64,000 nucleotides of DNA from Chamaelirium japonicum (taxonomy: Eukaryota > Streptophyta > Magnoliopsida > Liliales > Melanthiaceae): assembly GCA_947650365.1 (NCBI GenBank), contig CANTAL010000028.1, positions 1,437,001 to 1,501,000 on the forward strand, given 5' to 3'. The notes beneath the pieces were generated by a model. It saw only the letters and a list, made by a program, of their open reading frames with translations. It searched no databases and was not told where the DNA came from. Shown here one piece after another: positions 47,101-58,240 of the stretch. The stretch's first letter is position 1, and each line of letters opens with the position of its first letter. Both the position numbers and the translations under genes were made by a program.

Positions 47101-49099
47101 GAATGGCTCCGGACTTCTTGGGGACGGCGACCACGTTAGCGATCCACTTTGGGTACCGAGCCTCTCTGATGATGCCCGCTCGTAGCAGCTTCTCTACCTC
47201 CATGTTGACAGCTGCTGCTTTTTCCGGTGCTAGCGACCGGGGCTTCTGACGTACAGGTGCTACTCCTTCTCGAATGTTGAGGTGATGACAGGCTACTTCG
47301 GGGTGAATGCCTGGCATATCCTCAACCGACCAGGCGAACACGTCCAGGTTTGCCTTGAGAAATGTCGTCATAGCTTCGGCATGATGCTTTGGCAGCTGCG
47401 ACCCGAGAAAAGTAATCTTCGGGTGACCCGCTTCTCCTAAGTCCACGGGCAGAATTGGCTCGACGGCAGGCGACTCCTCCCACTCCGCGTTCGGGCTTTC
47501 CAACTCGTCCGGTTCTTTAGATTCAACCGGTCGGTCGGTCTTCTGAGGGTGCGTCATCCTGCTCAGCTCTTTACCTTCAGCTGGTAGGTCAATCTCCATC
47601 GGGTCGCTCGGACCAGTTAGCTCTTTAAGTTCAGCTAACTGATCGGTCTTCTTCAAGCTCCTTGACGCATTCAGTTCTTTACGTTCAACTGAATGGTCGG
47701 TCTTCTGTAGGTCCCCCGACACTGTCAGCTCTTTACGTTCAGCCGACATGTCGGTCTTCAGCAAATCCCCCGACACCGTCAGCTCTTTACGTTCAGCTGA
47801 CAGGTCGGTCTTCGGCAGGTCCCCCGACACCGTCAGTTCTTTAAGTTCAACTGACAGGTCGGTCTTCTCAGATGCTTGGCTTCCTCGCGCTCCTGCGCTT
47901 GATAGGGTGTGGTGCTGGAGCGTTGGTGCTTCTTGACTCTGCTTAGCAGTCCAGAGGTTGAGGATGTCCAACTCAGTGCCGCCTTCACCTGGCTCTCCTC
48001 CTTCGATTTGGCATGTCGTCTTCAGATGGATGGCACTGAGCTCGCACTTGGCTGCCGAGGACTGGTCACCTCGAATGCTCATCACACCCTTGTCGGTCCA
48101 AAACTTCACTACCTGGTGGGCCGACGAGGGGACCGCATCCAAGTGGTGGAGCCACGGTCTTCCGAGGATGATGTTGTACGCCGAATGAGCTTCGATCACA
48201 ATGAACCGGGTGAGGTTAGTGAGATGCCCTATTGTGATCGGGAGGGTGATCTCACCAACCACCCTTGCAGCTTCCCCCGTGAAGCCCGTTATCGTCGATG
48301 ACGATTCGGTCATTTGTCCGCGATCTAGCTGCATGGCGTCGAAGGCGCTGAGGAAGAGCACATCAACTGAACTTCCGGCGTCGACCAGAATTCTCTTCAC
48401 TAGGCAATTGGCTATCTGCAGCCGTATGACCAGGGGATGGTTGTGAGGCCTCTCTATTCCGACCAAATCAGCCGCCGAAAACTGTACTGCAGCCTCCACT
48501 CTTGGCTCGGGACGGATGACAGGGTCGAGCACCACATGGTGGACTTGCCTTGTTTGTTCAATACGCCGCACCTGTCGGTCGACGGCATTTGCCGACGGTA
48601 CAGGGCCAGGGTACCCGTAGACGGCATCTACCTCTCGGAGCTGGCGTCTTTCTGGTGGAGGACCCGGTAAGCGCTGCGCCGTCGCTCCTCGCTGGCCTTC
48701 CCCTACTGCTTTAGTCTCCTTACGTTGAGGGAGGTCAATGAAGCAGCCAATATGGCCGGCCTCAATGAGATCCTCAATATGATGTTTGAGCGCCCGACAC
48801 TGCAGGGTAGTGTGGCCCTGGCCCTGGTGGTACTCGCAGTACCTTGACGCATCTCTGGCTCCTCTCTCTCTAGGTTCAAGCGGTTGCGCCCACTTGAAGT
48901 ATGGTTCGCCCTTGATAGCTTCCAGAATCTGGTCAATGGGGGCGTTCAGTACTGTGAACTCCCTGTTCCACTGTGGCCTCGCTGGCCTGTCTTGCCTTTG
49001 CCGCTTCGCCTCGTGCCGTGTCGCATCCCCCTGCTGCTTGTTGACGTTCTTCACAGCAGCAGGCTTGGCGTAGCCCTGGTGCGGGACCCTGGTTTCCAC
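44135..49099 (-). CDS. pol polyprotein of Tat element 2, uninterrupted (1654 codons)
   Basis: The polyprotein processes and replicates the element's RNA in virus-like particles and integrates the DNA copy. Approximate positions: gag-distal region with a CEYHQGQGHTTLQC knuckle-like motif near 90; aspartic protease VDAGSSVDV at 239; a Lys/Glu-rich linker with six to seven degenerate ELTVSGDLxKTD repeats near 430-540; RT with YIDDLLVKS near 765-773; a first RNase H near 905-1035 whose usual Asp residues read Ser (YLSVSEAA) and Glu (ITEHP); an archaeal-type RNase H at 1068-1195 with FVDGSS, NNEAEYEA, YGDSQL and ADALA intact; integrase with an HHCC finger at 1303-1345 and a DD35E core (LDILGP, VADNGRQF, GQAEST with exactly 35 residues between the last two). 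The upstream gag frame is separated by a 1-bp deletion near 49180, so the first ATG here is just the first Met in the open frame. Confidence 0.93.
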   Translation of the reverse strand: METRVPHQGYAKPAAVKNVNKQQGDATRHEAKRQRQDRPARPQWNREFTVLNAPIDQILEAIKGEPYFKWAQPLEPRERGARDASRYCEYHQGQGHTTLQCRALKHHIEDLIEAGHIGCFIDLPQRKETKAVGEGQRGATAQRLPGPPPERRQLREVDAVYGYPGPVPSANAVDRQVRRIEQTRQVHHVVLDPVIRPEPRVEAAVQFSAADLVGIERPHNHPLVIRLQIANCLVKRILVDAGSSVDVLFLSAFDAMQLDRGQMTESSSTITGFTGEAARVVGEITLPITIGHLTNLTRFIVIEAHSAYNIILGRPWLHHLDAVPSSAHQVVKFWTDKGVMSIRGDQSSAAKCELSAIHLKTTCQIEGGEPGEGGTELDILNLWTAKQSQEAPTLQHHTLSSAGARGSQASEKTDLSVELKELTVSGDLPKTDLSAERKELTVSGDLLKTDMSAERKELTVSGDLQKTDHSVERKELNASRSLKKTDQLAELKELTGPSDPMEIDLPAEGKELSRMTHPQKTDRPVESKEPDELESPNAEWEESPAVEPILPVDLGEAGHPKITFLGSQLPKHHAEAMTTFLKANLDVFAWSVEDMPGIHPEVACHHLNIREGVAPVRQKPRSLAPEKAAAVNMEVEKLLRAGIIREARYPKWIANVVAVPKKSGAIRVCIDFTNLNQACPKDSYPLPRIDTLVDSTAGHERLSFMDGYLGYHQIPMKPEDQEHTTFVTGRGLFCYKMMPFGLKNAGAMYQRLVNKMFVDQIGRNVEVYIDDLLVKSQAEEAHMQDLEETFATLRRYSMKLNPAKCAFGVTSGKFLGYLVTRRGIEANPEQIRALEEMPSPRSRKEVQKLTGRINALNRFISKSSDRCRPLFERLSKLAPFNWDQRCEEAFQELKAYLGRPPILTAPQPGATLGVYLSVSEAAISAVLICECEGAERPVYYVSRIMTSAETRYARIEQVALALVYVSRRLRPYFVAHPIEVITEHPLKEVLDNSTRAGRLSKWAAELQEFGPRYVPRKAVKGQALADFLSDFPAEDSAPVPGMLEDLSVAAGRPVGVGAAAGQEDEEQGWRLFVDGSSCAVGSGVGVVLVTPDHTKLEKSVRLLFPTMNNEAEYEAMLTGLEMATALGVTSLQVYGDSQLVINQITGRYEARDARMQAYLKLARELIAKFEDISFHQFPRAENKQADALANLASVLGEDREKRVFIEVQADPRTVGPAEDSCLTRRTQAIETAHTIAVGADWIGYMKKYLLDGILPEDVDEARRTKAHAPRYTLIDDELYKRSFGGPYLKCLTKEQAVEIMKEVHEGGCGNHSGGRALARKIKLQGYYWPTMEADAGGYAKRCLQCQKHAPSIHQPAEELHPVSSPWPFQQWGLDILGPFPTSPNRRKFLLVATDYFTKWVEAIPLLKIGKVQVGKFLWSSIICRFGLPRAFVADNGRQFDAESIKKFCASNNIKLFFSTPRYPQSNGQAESTNRAILDILKKKLEQKKGLWEEALPGVLWAYWTTPKRPTGESPFSLTYGSEAVLPTETLVPTQRMVVAADPKLNDELLLDGLDLLEEKRERARARLANYHQAIKRAYDRKVRRRVFKQGDLVIRKVFDNTKELGSGKLGATWEGSYIIDGMGKNGAYRLKTQDGDALVRPWNAANLRKFYQGS

Positions 49100-49353
49100 C
49101 GCCTTCCTCTTGCGGTCCGCGTCTTCGATCTTGATGTACTTCTCAACGCGCCACGATAGCTCGTCGATCGTCTCCGGAGTCGCTTGATGAGCGACGCGTT
49201 GACGAGCTGGGCAGGCTGAATGGCGTTCTTGAAGGCCGCGATCACCATGCGATCCTGCCCGTCTGCGTCCGCCAAGCTCAGGTACTCGGTCCTGAACCTA
49301 TGGTAGAATTGTCGGAGCGTCTCCTTCTGGGTCATACTCATCCCGAAGAGTGA
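49100..49353 (-). pseudogene. Middle of gag of Tat element 2, frame-shifted and cut
   Basis: It encodes MSMTQKETLRQFYHRFRTEY and then a scrambled frame after a 1-bp deletion near 49180 (compare tctccggggttcgc in element 1). The Athila element then cuts it at 49353. The missing N-terminal part is at 62353-63501. Confidence 0.85.
49349..49353. repeat. Target site duplication, left, Athila element (agtga)
   Basis: agtga precedes the LTR start TG at 49354 and recurs at 62348-62352. Element 1 has one uninterrupted copy in the same gag sequence near 10320. Confidence 0.95.
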
Positions 49354-52031
49354 TGTTGAGCGTCCATTTGGTGCAATTTATCCTTTCTTTTTCATGCACA
49401 TAACGTCAGTTTCTTACGTAAAACTTTCATAATACACGTAAACTGCATGAGTTTCTTTGCACCACGATATAGTAGACTTTCATACGAACCCAACGGCATA
49501 TTGGTTCGCTCTCATACATTGCATGCATGAAAGATACAGAGCCCCACAGTCCAAATTATCCTTTTATCGGTAATCGCATTGGAATCTTACACGCGTCATT
49601 TCATGTGTGTCTTTCAGGGATTTGACCCGGTTCGCGATGCAATCAGTTCAAGGGCATCATGTTGAAGCGTTGGATACTCTCACGGTGACCCGATGAAGGA
49701 TGCACAATATGTTTGAAGCAGTTTCTGAAGAACAATGGAGCAAAGGCTAAGTACATGATTTGGCGGAGAATTAACTTCATCGGGCGGACGAATTGCATGA
49801 TGTGAACAAGAGAAGACTCTCGGACATTCTACGGAGCTTAATGATCATGATGGTGACTCGCGAAGATGGCACGGCCTTGATCAATTCCATCTGATGCACC
49901 TTCGTAGATCTCATCTCTTATATACATCCCTACCTGCCTCTCATGAAATTCCAATCAAAACCGACCCATTACCACCCCTAATTCCAATTAATCCTATGCA
50001 AACACACCCAAGTTCTACCCGCATTCCATTACACACAAAGCCCATGCATGAACCCACGTACTCGATCACAGCAGCCCTTCTCCATCTCATCAAATCGCAG
50101 CGGTCCGTTCTATTTGAACCATGCATGCATGGCTTTCACCCGGGATCCACTCTCTCTCTCTAACCCCTTGATCACTTGGAGACCAATCACAGCCATCCAT
50201 GCATCTCCCCTTTTAAAACCGAAACCCATCAGAGCAGCACTCCACCTAATGCATGCAGACCATCACATCCGTCCCGTGCATCAGCATGCACCGAACCCAT
50301 ATGCATGCATGCATATGCCCCAACGCACCCAGCACTCCACCACTCATACCCACTATCACAGTCATCCCTTTTCGCAAACACATGCAGCCCGTCCGATCCC
50401 ACCAAAACCGGACCGAAACCCAGCGACCCAACTCTCCACGTTTCTCTTTCTCCCCCGATTCTCTCTCTCCTCCCTGTTTTCTCTCAACCGAACGTGCCCG
50501 CTCTCTCTCTATCTCTTCCGTCCAACTCTCCAGCTGAACCCAGCATCGGCCAGCTCTCTACCCGATCTTTTCTCTCTCTAAATCTCTTTCCTTTTCTCTC
50601 TACGAGATTCTCTCCCTCCTTGATTCTCTCTCTACTTTCCATTAATCACAGCCATCCTTTCCACCTCAAGCCCCTCCGGATCTCAAACTCACCGAATTTC
50701 CAGCTATCTATCACGTTCCCTTCCTTCTCTCCTACTCCCTTCCGATTCCCAGCTATACCCGACCCATACACGCACCCAGCCGAACTTCTTTCTCTCTCCC
50801 GAATTTCTCTCTCTAAAACCCATGCACGTTCCCTCTCTTTCCTTATCTCTCTCACCACCGGACTCTCTCTCTCCTATATATAGGGGGGCTTTTGGACGAC
50901 TAATTCATCTAGGATCCGAACCATCAAGGGGAGAGAGGTTTTGGACGAAAATCATCCACCACTAGAGGGGGGACGACCGAACCAACCATCCACCACCTTA
51001 GCTCCCACCACTTAGGACCGAAGCCATCATCTTCTCCTTCATCTTCCACCATTCACGACCAAACCCGAAACCCTAATCCTCCACATCCGAGCCGCCATCG
51101 CACCATCGTTCGAGCCGTCATCGTACCATCGAAGCCGTGCTGCAGCCGAGTCGAAGTGTAGGAGCATCGATCGGAGAGGAGGACAACGAAGAGCAAAAGC
51201 GTATTCCGAAAATGATCTGTATCTTGCTCTTCCCTTCCCTTACTTTTGATGTAATGCAACTCATGATGAACTAAACATATTGCTAAGGCTTAGATGAAAC
51301 CCCGGTTATAAATATTATTTAGGTTTATTTTATGTGATCTATGCCAATGCACTTTAATGTTTTATGCGATTCAATTCTTAATTAATTGATGATTCAATTT
51401 GCTCTCACAATCCATGCCATGTATGTTTTGTAGTTAGCGCTATAATTGATCGTCATGCAATTAGGCCTATTTTAATCGAATAATTAAAACCCAGATCTTG
51501 CATGCTTAACTCAGACATCGGATGCTCTGCTCATGTGCTTTGATCCGTTGTGCTTAACCTAGATGTGTGATGCTTCGTTTTATTACATATGCTTGAATTG
51601 AATCCAATATTAGAAAATCATATTTAGAGCCTAACGATCACATCCTCGAGTCGAGCACGGGATTTGTATTCCCGCATGCTACTCGTTCGCATAGATCATT
51701 TTGAATAAACCTAGTAATATGGATAACCGAGGTGGATTCGAATGCCTTAGTACCTTCTCTACTTGGAACTCGACTTACCGTAACTAGCTTGTTTTTCTTG
51801 CTTTCATTAATTTGCTTTTAATCTCAAAACAAATCAGATCCAATTAAATTTATCGTTTAAAGTAATTTAGGTAAATAGTTAATAACTCTAGATTAGATAG
51901 TTCCCTCATTAGCAATCCCTGTGGGATCGACCTCGTAATACGTACCGCTCCTACAAAGCGATTCGTGCACTTGCGAGTTATAATTTAGATCAAATTAAAG
52001 CCTTAATTTAGGATTAGTTTAGATCGCATCA
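49354..52031 (+). repeat. 5' LTR of the Athila element
   Basis: It is 2678 bp, begins tgttgagcgtccatttgg and ends gatcgcatca. I saw no difference from 59670-62347 at a constant 10,316-bp offset. It contains RY-type catgcatg motifs (49521-50830), a CT-rich region (50440-50880) and a TATA box. Open frames of 177 and 235 codons in the CT-rich part are Ser/Pro low complexity and not supported as genes. Confidence 0.95.
50875..50882 (+). promoter_or_regulatory. TATA box of the Athila LTR
   Basis: tatatata in ctcctatataggggggct-like context at the end of the CT-rich region. The copy in the 3' LTR is 61191-61198. Confidence 0.7.
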
Positions 52032-52037
52032 AGTTTT

Positions 52038-52052
52038 TGGCGCCGTTGCCGG
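52038..52052 (+). other. Primer binding site of the Athila element (tRNA-Asp)
   Basis: tggcgccgttgccgg lies six bases after the LTR and is complementary to the 3' end of plant tRNA-Asp. It is typical of Athila elements. Confidence 0.88.
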
Positions 52053-52178
52053 AGATTGCAACGGAGCTTTCGAATTTAGGTTATTTCATATTTGCCCTAT
52101 CTTGTTTAATTAGCTAGCTTTTATTCTCTATTTCTAAAACAAAAAAAAAAAAAACAAAAACTTCTTTTCGAGCGGTGT

Positions 52179-55100
52179 ATGTCCACGTGGACTCGCGTGA
52201 ACGGCCGCTTAGTTCGAAACGAAGCATTAGAAATTCCTCTCACCTTTGTGGGTAACGTCTCCATCTTTAATACAATGGCGAATGGAAACCCACCTCAAGC
52301 GATGACCCTGAAGGAGTACATGTACCCTACTCGATCCACTCAACCTTCTAGCATCACGCTTCCAGCCGCTACGGCTCACTTCGAAATTAAATCCGGCATG
52401 ATCCAAATGCTACCGGTCTTCCGTGGCATGGCCACTGAAAACCCATACCAACACGTTAGGGAGTTTGAAGATATCTGCGGTACAATGAAATTTAATCAAG
52501 TTACTGATGACTCTCTCAAACTTAGGTTGTTCCCATTCTCCCTGAAAGAAAAAGCCAAAGCTTGGCTAATTTCGATACAACCGGGAACCTTTACGACTTG
52601 GAAGAGTCTAGCTGAAGCATTCTATAAGAAATTCTATTCCAAGCAGAAGACTGCTATTGTACGTCAATCTCTCAACATGTTTCATCAATTAGAGGGAGAG
52701 ACTTTCTACACATACTTCGAAAGATTCAAGGATCTTCTACTTGAATGCCCTCATCATGGGTTTGAAAAAATTCGACTGATCCAGATCCTCTACGAAGGTC
52801 TCAACTATACGACTAAGACTATGGTAGAATCTCTCTGTAATGGAGGATTCACCGAGAAGACTGTCGATGAGGCCTGGAATTATTTCGAGGAAATGGCAGA
52901 GAATACCTTAGAATGGGAGCCAGTTAGTGTTGACCCTAAGAAACCCATTGCTACTAGCAAAGGAGGTCTTTATAAAGTCGAATCTAGTTTCGAGGATGAT
53001 GCCAAAATGGCCGCACTAATACGAAGACTCGAAGCCTTAGAAGTAAACAAGGAGGCGAACACTACTGCGTCTGAACCTACTAGATTTAAGGAATCCCCCA
53101 TCTGTGTCTTGTGTGATGGAACCGACCATCTGGTCGAGGATTGCCCTGGTTTACCAGTGGTTAAAGCTGAGCAAGCAAATGTGCTTGATACCTTCCGTAA
53201 GTTCAACCAAGGTAATAACCCTTATAGTCAAACGTATAATCCTGGTTGGCGAAACCATCCAAACCTTGCTTGGAAGCCACCACAAGGGTATGGAGGAGGA
53301 TCATCTTTTCAAGGTCCTAATCAATACCCCTCCTCTAATCAACAATATAGATCCAATAACCAGTTCAATCAAGAGAATCAAAATACTGCGGCACCACAAG
53401 CACCTCCCTACATCCCTCCTAATCAAAGAAAGCCATCGGTGGAAGATATGCTCCAACAAATTTTACAGAAACAAATTATACAAGAGCAATCTGAAAAGGT
53501 CAATCAACTTGCCATAGCTAAATTAGAAACTCAATTCGAACAACTTGCAGCGTCAGTAGGAGGACGAGAGAAAGGCCAATTTCCAAGCCAAACAATTCCT
53601 AATCCGAAAGGACAAAGCTATGGCCAAAACTCTTCAAAAGGCCAGTTTGAAGTTGGAACTACCTCTAGGGAACCCCATAAGGAAGTTCAAGCAATTCATA
53701 CCCTAAGATCTGGCAAGAAAGTGGACAATCAAGTTCAAAATCCAGATGAAAACCAAACCAATACTGAAACTTCGAATGAGCGCCATAGTCAACCTGCTCA
53801 AGAGGATACGACAACTCAAAAAGATAAAGAACCTGTCGTTGAATCTTGCGCAAGACCTTATATACCCAAGGCCCCATTCCCACAGCGCCTGCAAGCCAAT
53901 AAAAAATCTAATCAAAATGAGGGCATCCTAGAAGTCTTTAAGAATATGCAAATCAATATCCCATTCTTGGATGCCATTAAGCAAATACCCTCCTATGCTA
54001 AGTTTCTCAAGGACCTTACTACTATTAAAAGAAAAACATCTGTTCCTTGTGCTGCTACTATGGCAGCCCAAGCCTCCTGTTTTATTCAACAGACTGTTGC
54101 ACCCAAGTATAAGGATCCGGGCTGTCCAACTATTTCTATAGGAATAGGAGACACAATAGTGGAAAAATGTCTTCTGGATTTGGGTGCTAGCGTTAACCTT
54201 CTACCCTATTCGGTTTACACTCAATTAGGTTTGGGGGAGTTAAAACCCACAACCCTGACGTTACTTTTAGCCGATAGGTCTGTAAAAATTCCAAAGGGCG
54301 TTGTTGAAGATGTCATCATTAAGGTGGACGAATTCTACTTCCCTGCTGATTTTGTCGTCCTTGACACTGAGCCAGTCCTAAACCCTAATAAACACATCCC
54401 TGTGATCTTAGGTCGACCATTCCTTGCCACGGCGGATGCTGTTATTCGATGTAGAAATGGAATAATGACACTTTCATTTGGCAATATGAAGGTCGAACTC
54501 AATGTCTTTCGTAATAGCGTGCAACCTTCTGACATGGATGACGTTGAAGAAGTTGATATGATTGATACTCTGGTTGGTGATACTTTTGATAACTCTTGTT
54601 TTAGTGATCCATTAGAACAATGCTTAGCCCATTTCGGACTAGACCTGGACATGGATGCATCCATTAGAGAAGTCAATACACTCTTAGATTCTGCTCCTCC
54701 CATGGATATAGGTCGATGGAAGGCTAGGATAGAACCCCTACCAGTAAATAAATCTATGCCTATTCCATCAATCATCGAACCTCCAAAGTTAGAATTGAAA
54801 CCTCTCCCTGACACGTTGAAGTATACTTTTCTTGGTGACTCTGAAACCTTGCCTGTTATTATTTCTTCACAATTAGACAAGGACCAAGAAAAGCAATTAC
54901 TTGACGTCCTACAAAAACATAGAGAAGCCATTGGGTGGACAATAGCTGATATAAAGGGAATTAGTCCTTCAATAGTCATGCACCAAATTCATCTCGAAGA
55001 GAATTCTAAACCCTCGAGAGAATCACAAAGGCGACTAAATCCCGTTATGAAGGAAGTAGTGCGAAGCGAAGTGATGAAGTTACTTGACGCGGGCATTATC

Positions 55101-57695
55101 TATCCTATATCCGATAGTCAATGGGTCAGCCCCGTACAAGTTGTTCCTAAAAAGTCTGGTGTTACCGTAGTTGCAAATGAAAACAATGAATTAGTACCAA
55201 CTCGAGTCCAAACTGGTTGGCGAGTTTGTATTGATTATAGGAAGTTAAACGCTATGACTAGAAAAGATCATTTTCCCTTACCTTTCATTGATCAAATGTT
55301 AGAGCGTTTAGCAGGTCATGCATACTACTCATTTTTGGATGGCTATTCGGGATATAACCAAATCCCAATTGCTCGTGAGGATCAAGAGAAAACGACGTTC
55401 ACATGTCCGTTTGGTACATTTGCCTACCGTCGCATGCCCTTTGGGTTATGCAATGCACCTGCTACCTTTCAGCGGTGTATGTTAAGTATCTTTTCAGATA
55501 TGGTAGAACGATTTTTAGAGATCTTCATGGACGATTTCTCAGTTTTTGGATCTAACTTTGATGAAGGGTTATATCACCTGTCTCTTGTTCTGATCCGTTG
55601 TAAGGAGAAGAACTTAGTTCTTAACTGGGAAAAATGTCACTTCATGGTCAAATCTGGTATTGTTTTAGGTCATATTGTGTCGGATAAGGGGATAGAAGTT
55701 GATAAAGCCAAGGTGGATCTTATCTCTAATTTACCACCTCTAAAAACTGTCAGAGAAGTGCGATCCTTCCTAGGACACGCTGGCTTCTACCGCCGCTTTA
55801 TTAAAGACTTCTCAAAAATTTCTAAACCCTTATGTGACTTACTAGCCAAAGATGTCTCTTTCGAATTTACTCCTGCCTGCTTGAATGCCTTTGAAAGGCT
55901 TAAAATTGAATTAACATCAGCACCCATCATCCGACCTCCTGATTGGAATGCTCCATTCGAGGTGATGTGTGATGCATCAGATTACGCTTTAGGTGCAGTT
56001 TTAGGGCAACGAAGTGCTAAACTCCCCCATGTCATTCAATACGCGAGCAAAACTCTTAATGATGCTCAACTCAATTATTCAACCACTGAAAAAGAGTTAT
56101 TAGCCGTCGTCTTTGCCCTGGACAAATTTCGTCCCTACCTAATTGGATCAAAGGTTATTATTTTTACTGATCACGCTGCGCTTAAGTATCTTCTCGCAAA
56201 GAAAGATGCTAAAGCGCGATTAATTCGATGGATTTTATTGCTACAAGAATTTGATCTCGAAATTAGAGACAAAAAGGGATCGGAGAATGTAGTTGCCGAC
56301 CACCTATCTAGGCTGATAGTTGAGCCAATGACAGAACCTACACCTATAGTCGAAACCTTTCCAGATGAGCAATTAATGCTAATATCTCATATTAACACCC
56401 CATGGTATGCTGATATTGTAAATTACCTAGTCACAGGACAGATGCCTAATACTTGGATTAAACAAGAACGAATGCGATTCATATCGAAAGCCAAATGGTA
56501 TTTCTGGGATGAACCATATCTATTCAAATACTGTTCTGATCAAATTATCAGACAATGTGTCCCTGACTGCGATCATAAACATATTATCTCATTTTGCCAT
56601 GACCACGCATGTGGTGGACACTTTAGTGGTAAGAAAACCGCTGCAAAAATTTTACAGTGTGGTTTCTATTGGCCGACCTTATTTAAAGATACTCATGCTT
56701 ATTGCAAATCTTGTGATCGTTGTCAACGTCTAGGAAAAATTTCAAAACGTAATGAGATGCCCTTAAATCCAATTCTGATCGCTGAAATCTTTGATGTTTG
56801 GGGCATTGATTTTATGGGACCTTTCCCTATGTCTTATGGTTGCCAATACATTCTAGTCTCTGTTGACTACGTCTCAAAATGGGTTGAAGCAGTCGCATGC
56901 CGAACAAATGACCACAAGGTCGTGGTCCAGTTCCTTAAAGAGAATATTTTTGCTAGATTTGGAACTCCACGTGCTATCATTAGCGATGGAGGTAAACATT
57001 TCTGCAATAGAATTTTTGAAGCATTAATGAAAAAGTACTGCGTCACCCATAAGGTAGCCACTCCCTACCACCCTCAAACTAGTGGGCAAGTTGAAATTTC
57101 AAATAGGGAGATAAAGACGATTTTAGAGAAAACAATTAACCCTAATAGGAAGGATTGGTCACTTCGGTTGACTGATGCCCTGTGGGCATATCGTACAGCT
57201 TTTAAAACTCCGATTGGAATGTCTCCATATCGCATAGTCTATGGGAAGGCCTGTCATCTGCCTGTCGAGTTGGAACATAGGGCCTATTGGGCGATCAAAC
57301 GATTAAATTATGACCTCGATAAGGCCGGTAAACAAAGAAAACTTCAACTCGATGAGCTCGATGAGATTCGAAATGATGCGTATAATTGCGCTAAGCGATA
57401 TAAGGATCGAATGAAGATCATGCACGATAAGATCATAACTCGAAAGGAATTATATTCAGGCCAAAAAGTCCTATTATACAACTCTAGATTGCATCTGTTC
57501 CCTGGCAAGTTAAAATCACGTTGGACGGGACCATACATTATCGACAAAATTCACCCATACGGTGCGGTAGAACTCTTAAATGATAAGGATGGAACCACTT
57601 TCCAAGTGAACGGACATCGCTTGAAACCATACCTTGAGTATCTGACCCCAGAAGTTGAAGAGGTACTTCTGGAAGATCCTGTTTATCATGATTGA
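52179..57695 (+). CDS. gag-pol polyprotein of the Athila element, uninterrupted (1838 codons)
   Basis: Gag packages the RNA; Pol processes, copies and integrates it. Approximate positions: retrotransposon gag domain 75-250 ([28 protein letters not shown]); zinc knuckle [15 protein letters not shown] at 308-322 (C-x2-C-x4-H-x4-C); Gln/Asn-rich linker 340-560; aspartic protease [10 protein letters not shown] at 666 with ILGRPFL at 742; RT from 970 with FMDDFSVFG at 1116 (the usual Y-x-D-D Tyr is Phe); RNase H with [12 protein letters not shown] at 1261, EKELLAV and [11 protein letters not shown]; integrase finger (H-H-C-C) at 1472-1515; DD35E core GIDFMGP at 1541, ISDGGKHF at 1599 and GQVEISN at 1637 with 35 residues between the last two. 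There are no stops or frameshifts. The ATG at 52275 (MANGNPPQ) is an alternative start. Confidence 0.96.
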   Translation: MSTWTRVNGRLVRNEALEIPLTFVGNVSIFNTMANGNPPQAMTLKEYMYPTRSTQPSSITLPAATAHFEIKSGMIQMLPVFRGMATENPYQHVREFEDICGTMKFNQVTDDSLKLRLFPFSLKEKAKAWLISIQPGTFTTWKSLAEAFYKKFYSKQKTAIVRQSLNMFHQLEGETFYTYFERFKDLLLECPHHGFEKIRLIQILYEGLNYTTKTMVESLCNGGFTEKTVDEAWNYFEEMAENTLEWEPVSVDPKKPIATSKGGLYKVESSFEDDAKMAALIRRLEALEVNKEANTTASEPTRFKESPICVLCDGTDHLVEDCPGLPVVKAEQANVLDTFRKFNQGNNPYSQTYNPGWRNHPNLAWKPPQGYGGGSSFQGPNQYPSSNQQYRSNNQFNQENQNTAAPQAPPYIPPNQRKPSVEDMLQQILQKQIIQEQSEKVNQLAIAKLETQFEQLAASVGGREKGQFPSQTIPNPKGQSYGQNSSKGQFEVGTTSREPHKEVQAIHTLRSGKKVDNQVQNPDENQTNTETSNERHSQPAQEDTTTQKDKEPVVESCARPYIPKAPFPQRLQANKKSNQNEGILEVFKNMQINIPFLDAIKQIPSYAKFLKDLTTIKRKTSVPCAATMAAQASCFIQQTVAPKYKDPGCPTISIGIGDTIVEKCLLDLGASVNLLPYSVYTQLGLGELKPTTLTLLLADRSVKIPKGVVEDVIIKVDEFYFPADFVVLDTEPVLNPNKHIPVILGRPFLATADAVIRCRNGIMTLSFGNMKVELNVFRNSVQPSDMDDVEEVDMIDTLVGDTFDNSCFSDPLEQCLAHFGLDLDMDASIREVNTLLDSAPPMDIGRWKARIEPLPVNKSMPIPSIIEPPKLELKPLPDTLKYTFLGDSETLPVIISSQLDKDQEKQLLDVLQKHREAIGWTIADIKGISPSIVMHQIHLEENSKPSRESQRRLNPVMKEVVRSEVMKLLDAGIIYPISDSQWVSPVQVVPKKSGVTVVANENNELVPTRVQTGWRVCIDYRKLNAMTRKDHFPLPFIDQMLERLAGHAYYSFLDGYSGYNQIPIAREDQEKTTFTCPFGTFAYRRMPFGLCNAPATFQRCMLSIFSDMVERFLEIFMDDFSVFGSNFDEGLYHLSLVLIRCKEKNLVLNWEKCHFMVKSGIVLGHIVSDKGIEVDKAKVDLISNLPPLKTVREVRSFLGHAGFYRRFIKDFSKISKPLCDLLAKDVSFEFTPACLNAFERLKIELTSAPIIRPPDWNAPFEVMCDASDYALGAVLGQRSAKLPHVIQYASKTLNDAQLNYSTTEKELLAVVFALDKFRPYLIGSKVIIFTDHAALKYLLAKKDAKARLIRWILLLQEFDLEIRDKKGSENVVADHLSRLIVEPMTEPTPIVETFPDEQLMLISHINTPWYADIVNYLVTGQMPNTWIKQERMRFISKAKWYFWDEPYLFKYCSDQIIRQCVPDCDHKHIISFCHDHACGGHFSGKKTAAKILQCGFYWPTLFKDTHAYCKSCDRCQRLGKISKRNEMPLNPILIAEIFDVWGIDFMGPFPMSYGCQYILVSVDYVSKWVEAVACRTNDHKVVVQFLKENIFARFGTPRAIISDGGKHFCNRIFEALMKKYCVTHKVATPYHPQTSGQVEISNREIKTILEKTINPNRKDWSLRLTDALWAYRTAFKTPIGMSPYRIVYGKACHLPVELEHRAYWAIKRLNYDLDKAGKQRKLQLDELDEIRNDAYNCAKRYKDRMKIMHDKIITRKELYSGQKVLLYNSRLHLFPGKLKSRWTGPYIIDKIHPYGAVELLNDKDGTTFQVNGHRLKPYLEYLTPEVEEVLLEDPVYHD

Positions 57696-58009
57696 TTTAT
57701 CTATCTACTAAAAATCCTCTATTGTATAATAGCTGTTAGTTTTTTTTTTTTTTTTTTTTATCATCTCCTATTTTTCTGTTTCAGTAGAATATCTGCTATT
57801 TATTTTTAGTTAAACTATGATTGTCTTTTCTTTTTCTTCGTGGCACTAACATTTTGCAGGAAACTATCATACAAAACACGTTTAAGGTATTATCCATCCT
57901 TAAAACCTTGTACTTGTATTTTTCATATATGTCCTTAAAAAAAATGCTATCATATAATGCCATCATCTCATTCATGAGCATGTCTAATTCATACATTGAG
58001 GACAATGTC

Positions 58010-58030
58010 TAATTTAAGTTTGGGGGTGTG
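58010..58030 (+). other. Second polypurine-like tract
   Basis: taatttaagtttgggggtgt here matches the tract before the 3' LTR (ttaagtttgggggtgtg at 59655-59671), including an upstream gaggac. It lies 1.65 kb inside the element. Confidence 0.6.
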
Positions 58031-58160
58031 ATGTACCTTTTTGCAAAATCTTGTATGCATTCAATTTCCACAAAATTTTTCTGTTCTTATTTTGAATTTT
58101 TTTTTACACAAAAAAAAAAAAAATTGTTTTTTTAAAATAATATTAATAATGCATCAACTT

Positions 58161-58240
58161 ACGCTGTAGTGGGACAGCTCGGCACATACGTCCTGGCGTA
58201 TGTGTGTCTCGTCTGTAGTCCCCTACCAAAACTACAGCGT
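58161..58240 (+). ncRNA. Three-tier hairpin in the Athila 3' internal region
   Basis: Arms acgctgtagt (58161-58170) and actacagcgt (58231-58240) pair perfectly. Next, gggac (58171-58175) pairs with gtccc (58218-58222), then acatacg (58184-58190) pairs with cgtatgt (58197-58203) around a 6-base loop. The nesting suggests a structured RNA element in the transcript. The role is unknown. Confidence 0.5.

Larger units (their letters stand above)
39385..49353 (-). mobile_element. Ty3/gypsy Tat element 2, 3' portion
   Basis: This is the 3' part of a second copy of the element at 199-12816, in the same orientation and order: 3' LTR, polypurine tract, opposite-strand gene, 145-bp repeats, pol, and the end of gag. 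It is cut at 49353 by the Athila element and resumes at 62348. The 5' LTR runs off the window. The base before the LTR is preceded by gcaac, the expected left target duplication, whose partner lies outside. Confidence 0.93.

Noticed and set aside
47540-47860. Short plus-strand ORFs over the pol linker repeats
   Set aside because: Shadows of the repeated Glu/Lys-rich linker in the minus-strand pol.
50048-50883. ORFs of 177 and 235 codons in the Athila LTRs (repeated at 60364-61199)
   Set aside because: Ser/Pro/Leu low-complexity translation of CT-rich promoter DNA; present twice only because LTRs are duplicated.
52038-52052. tRNA gene similarity at primer binding sites
   Set aside because: Only the complement of a tRNA 3' end is present; there is no tRNA body.
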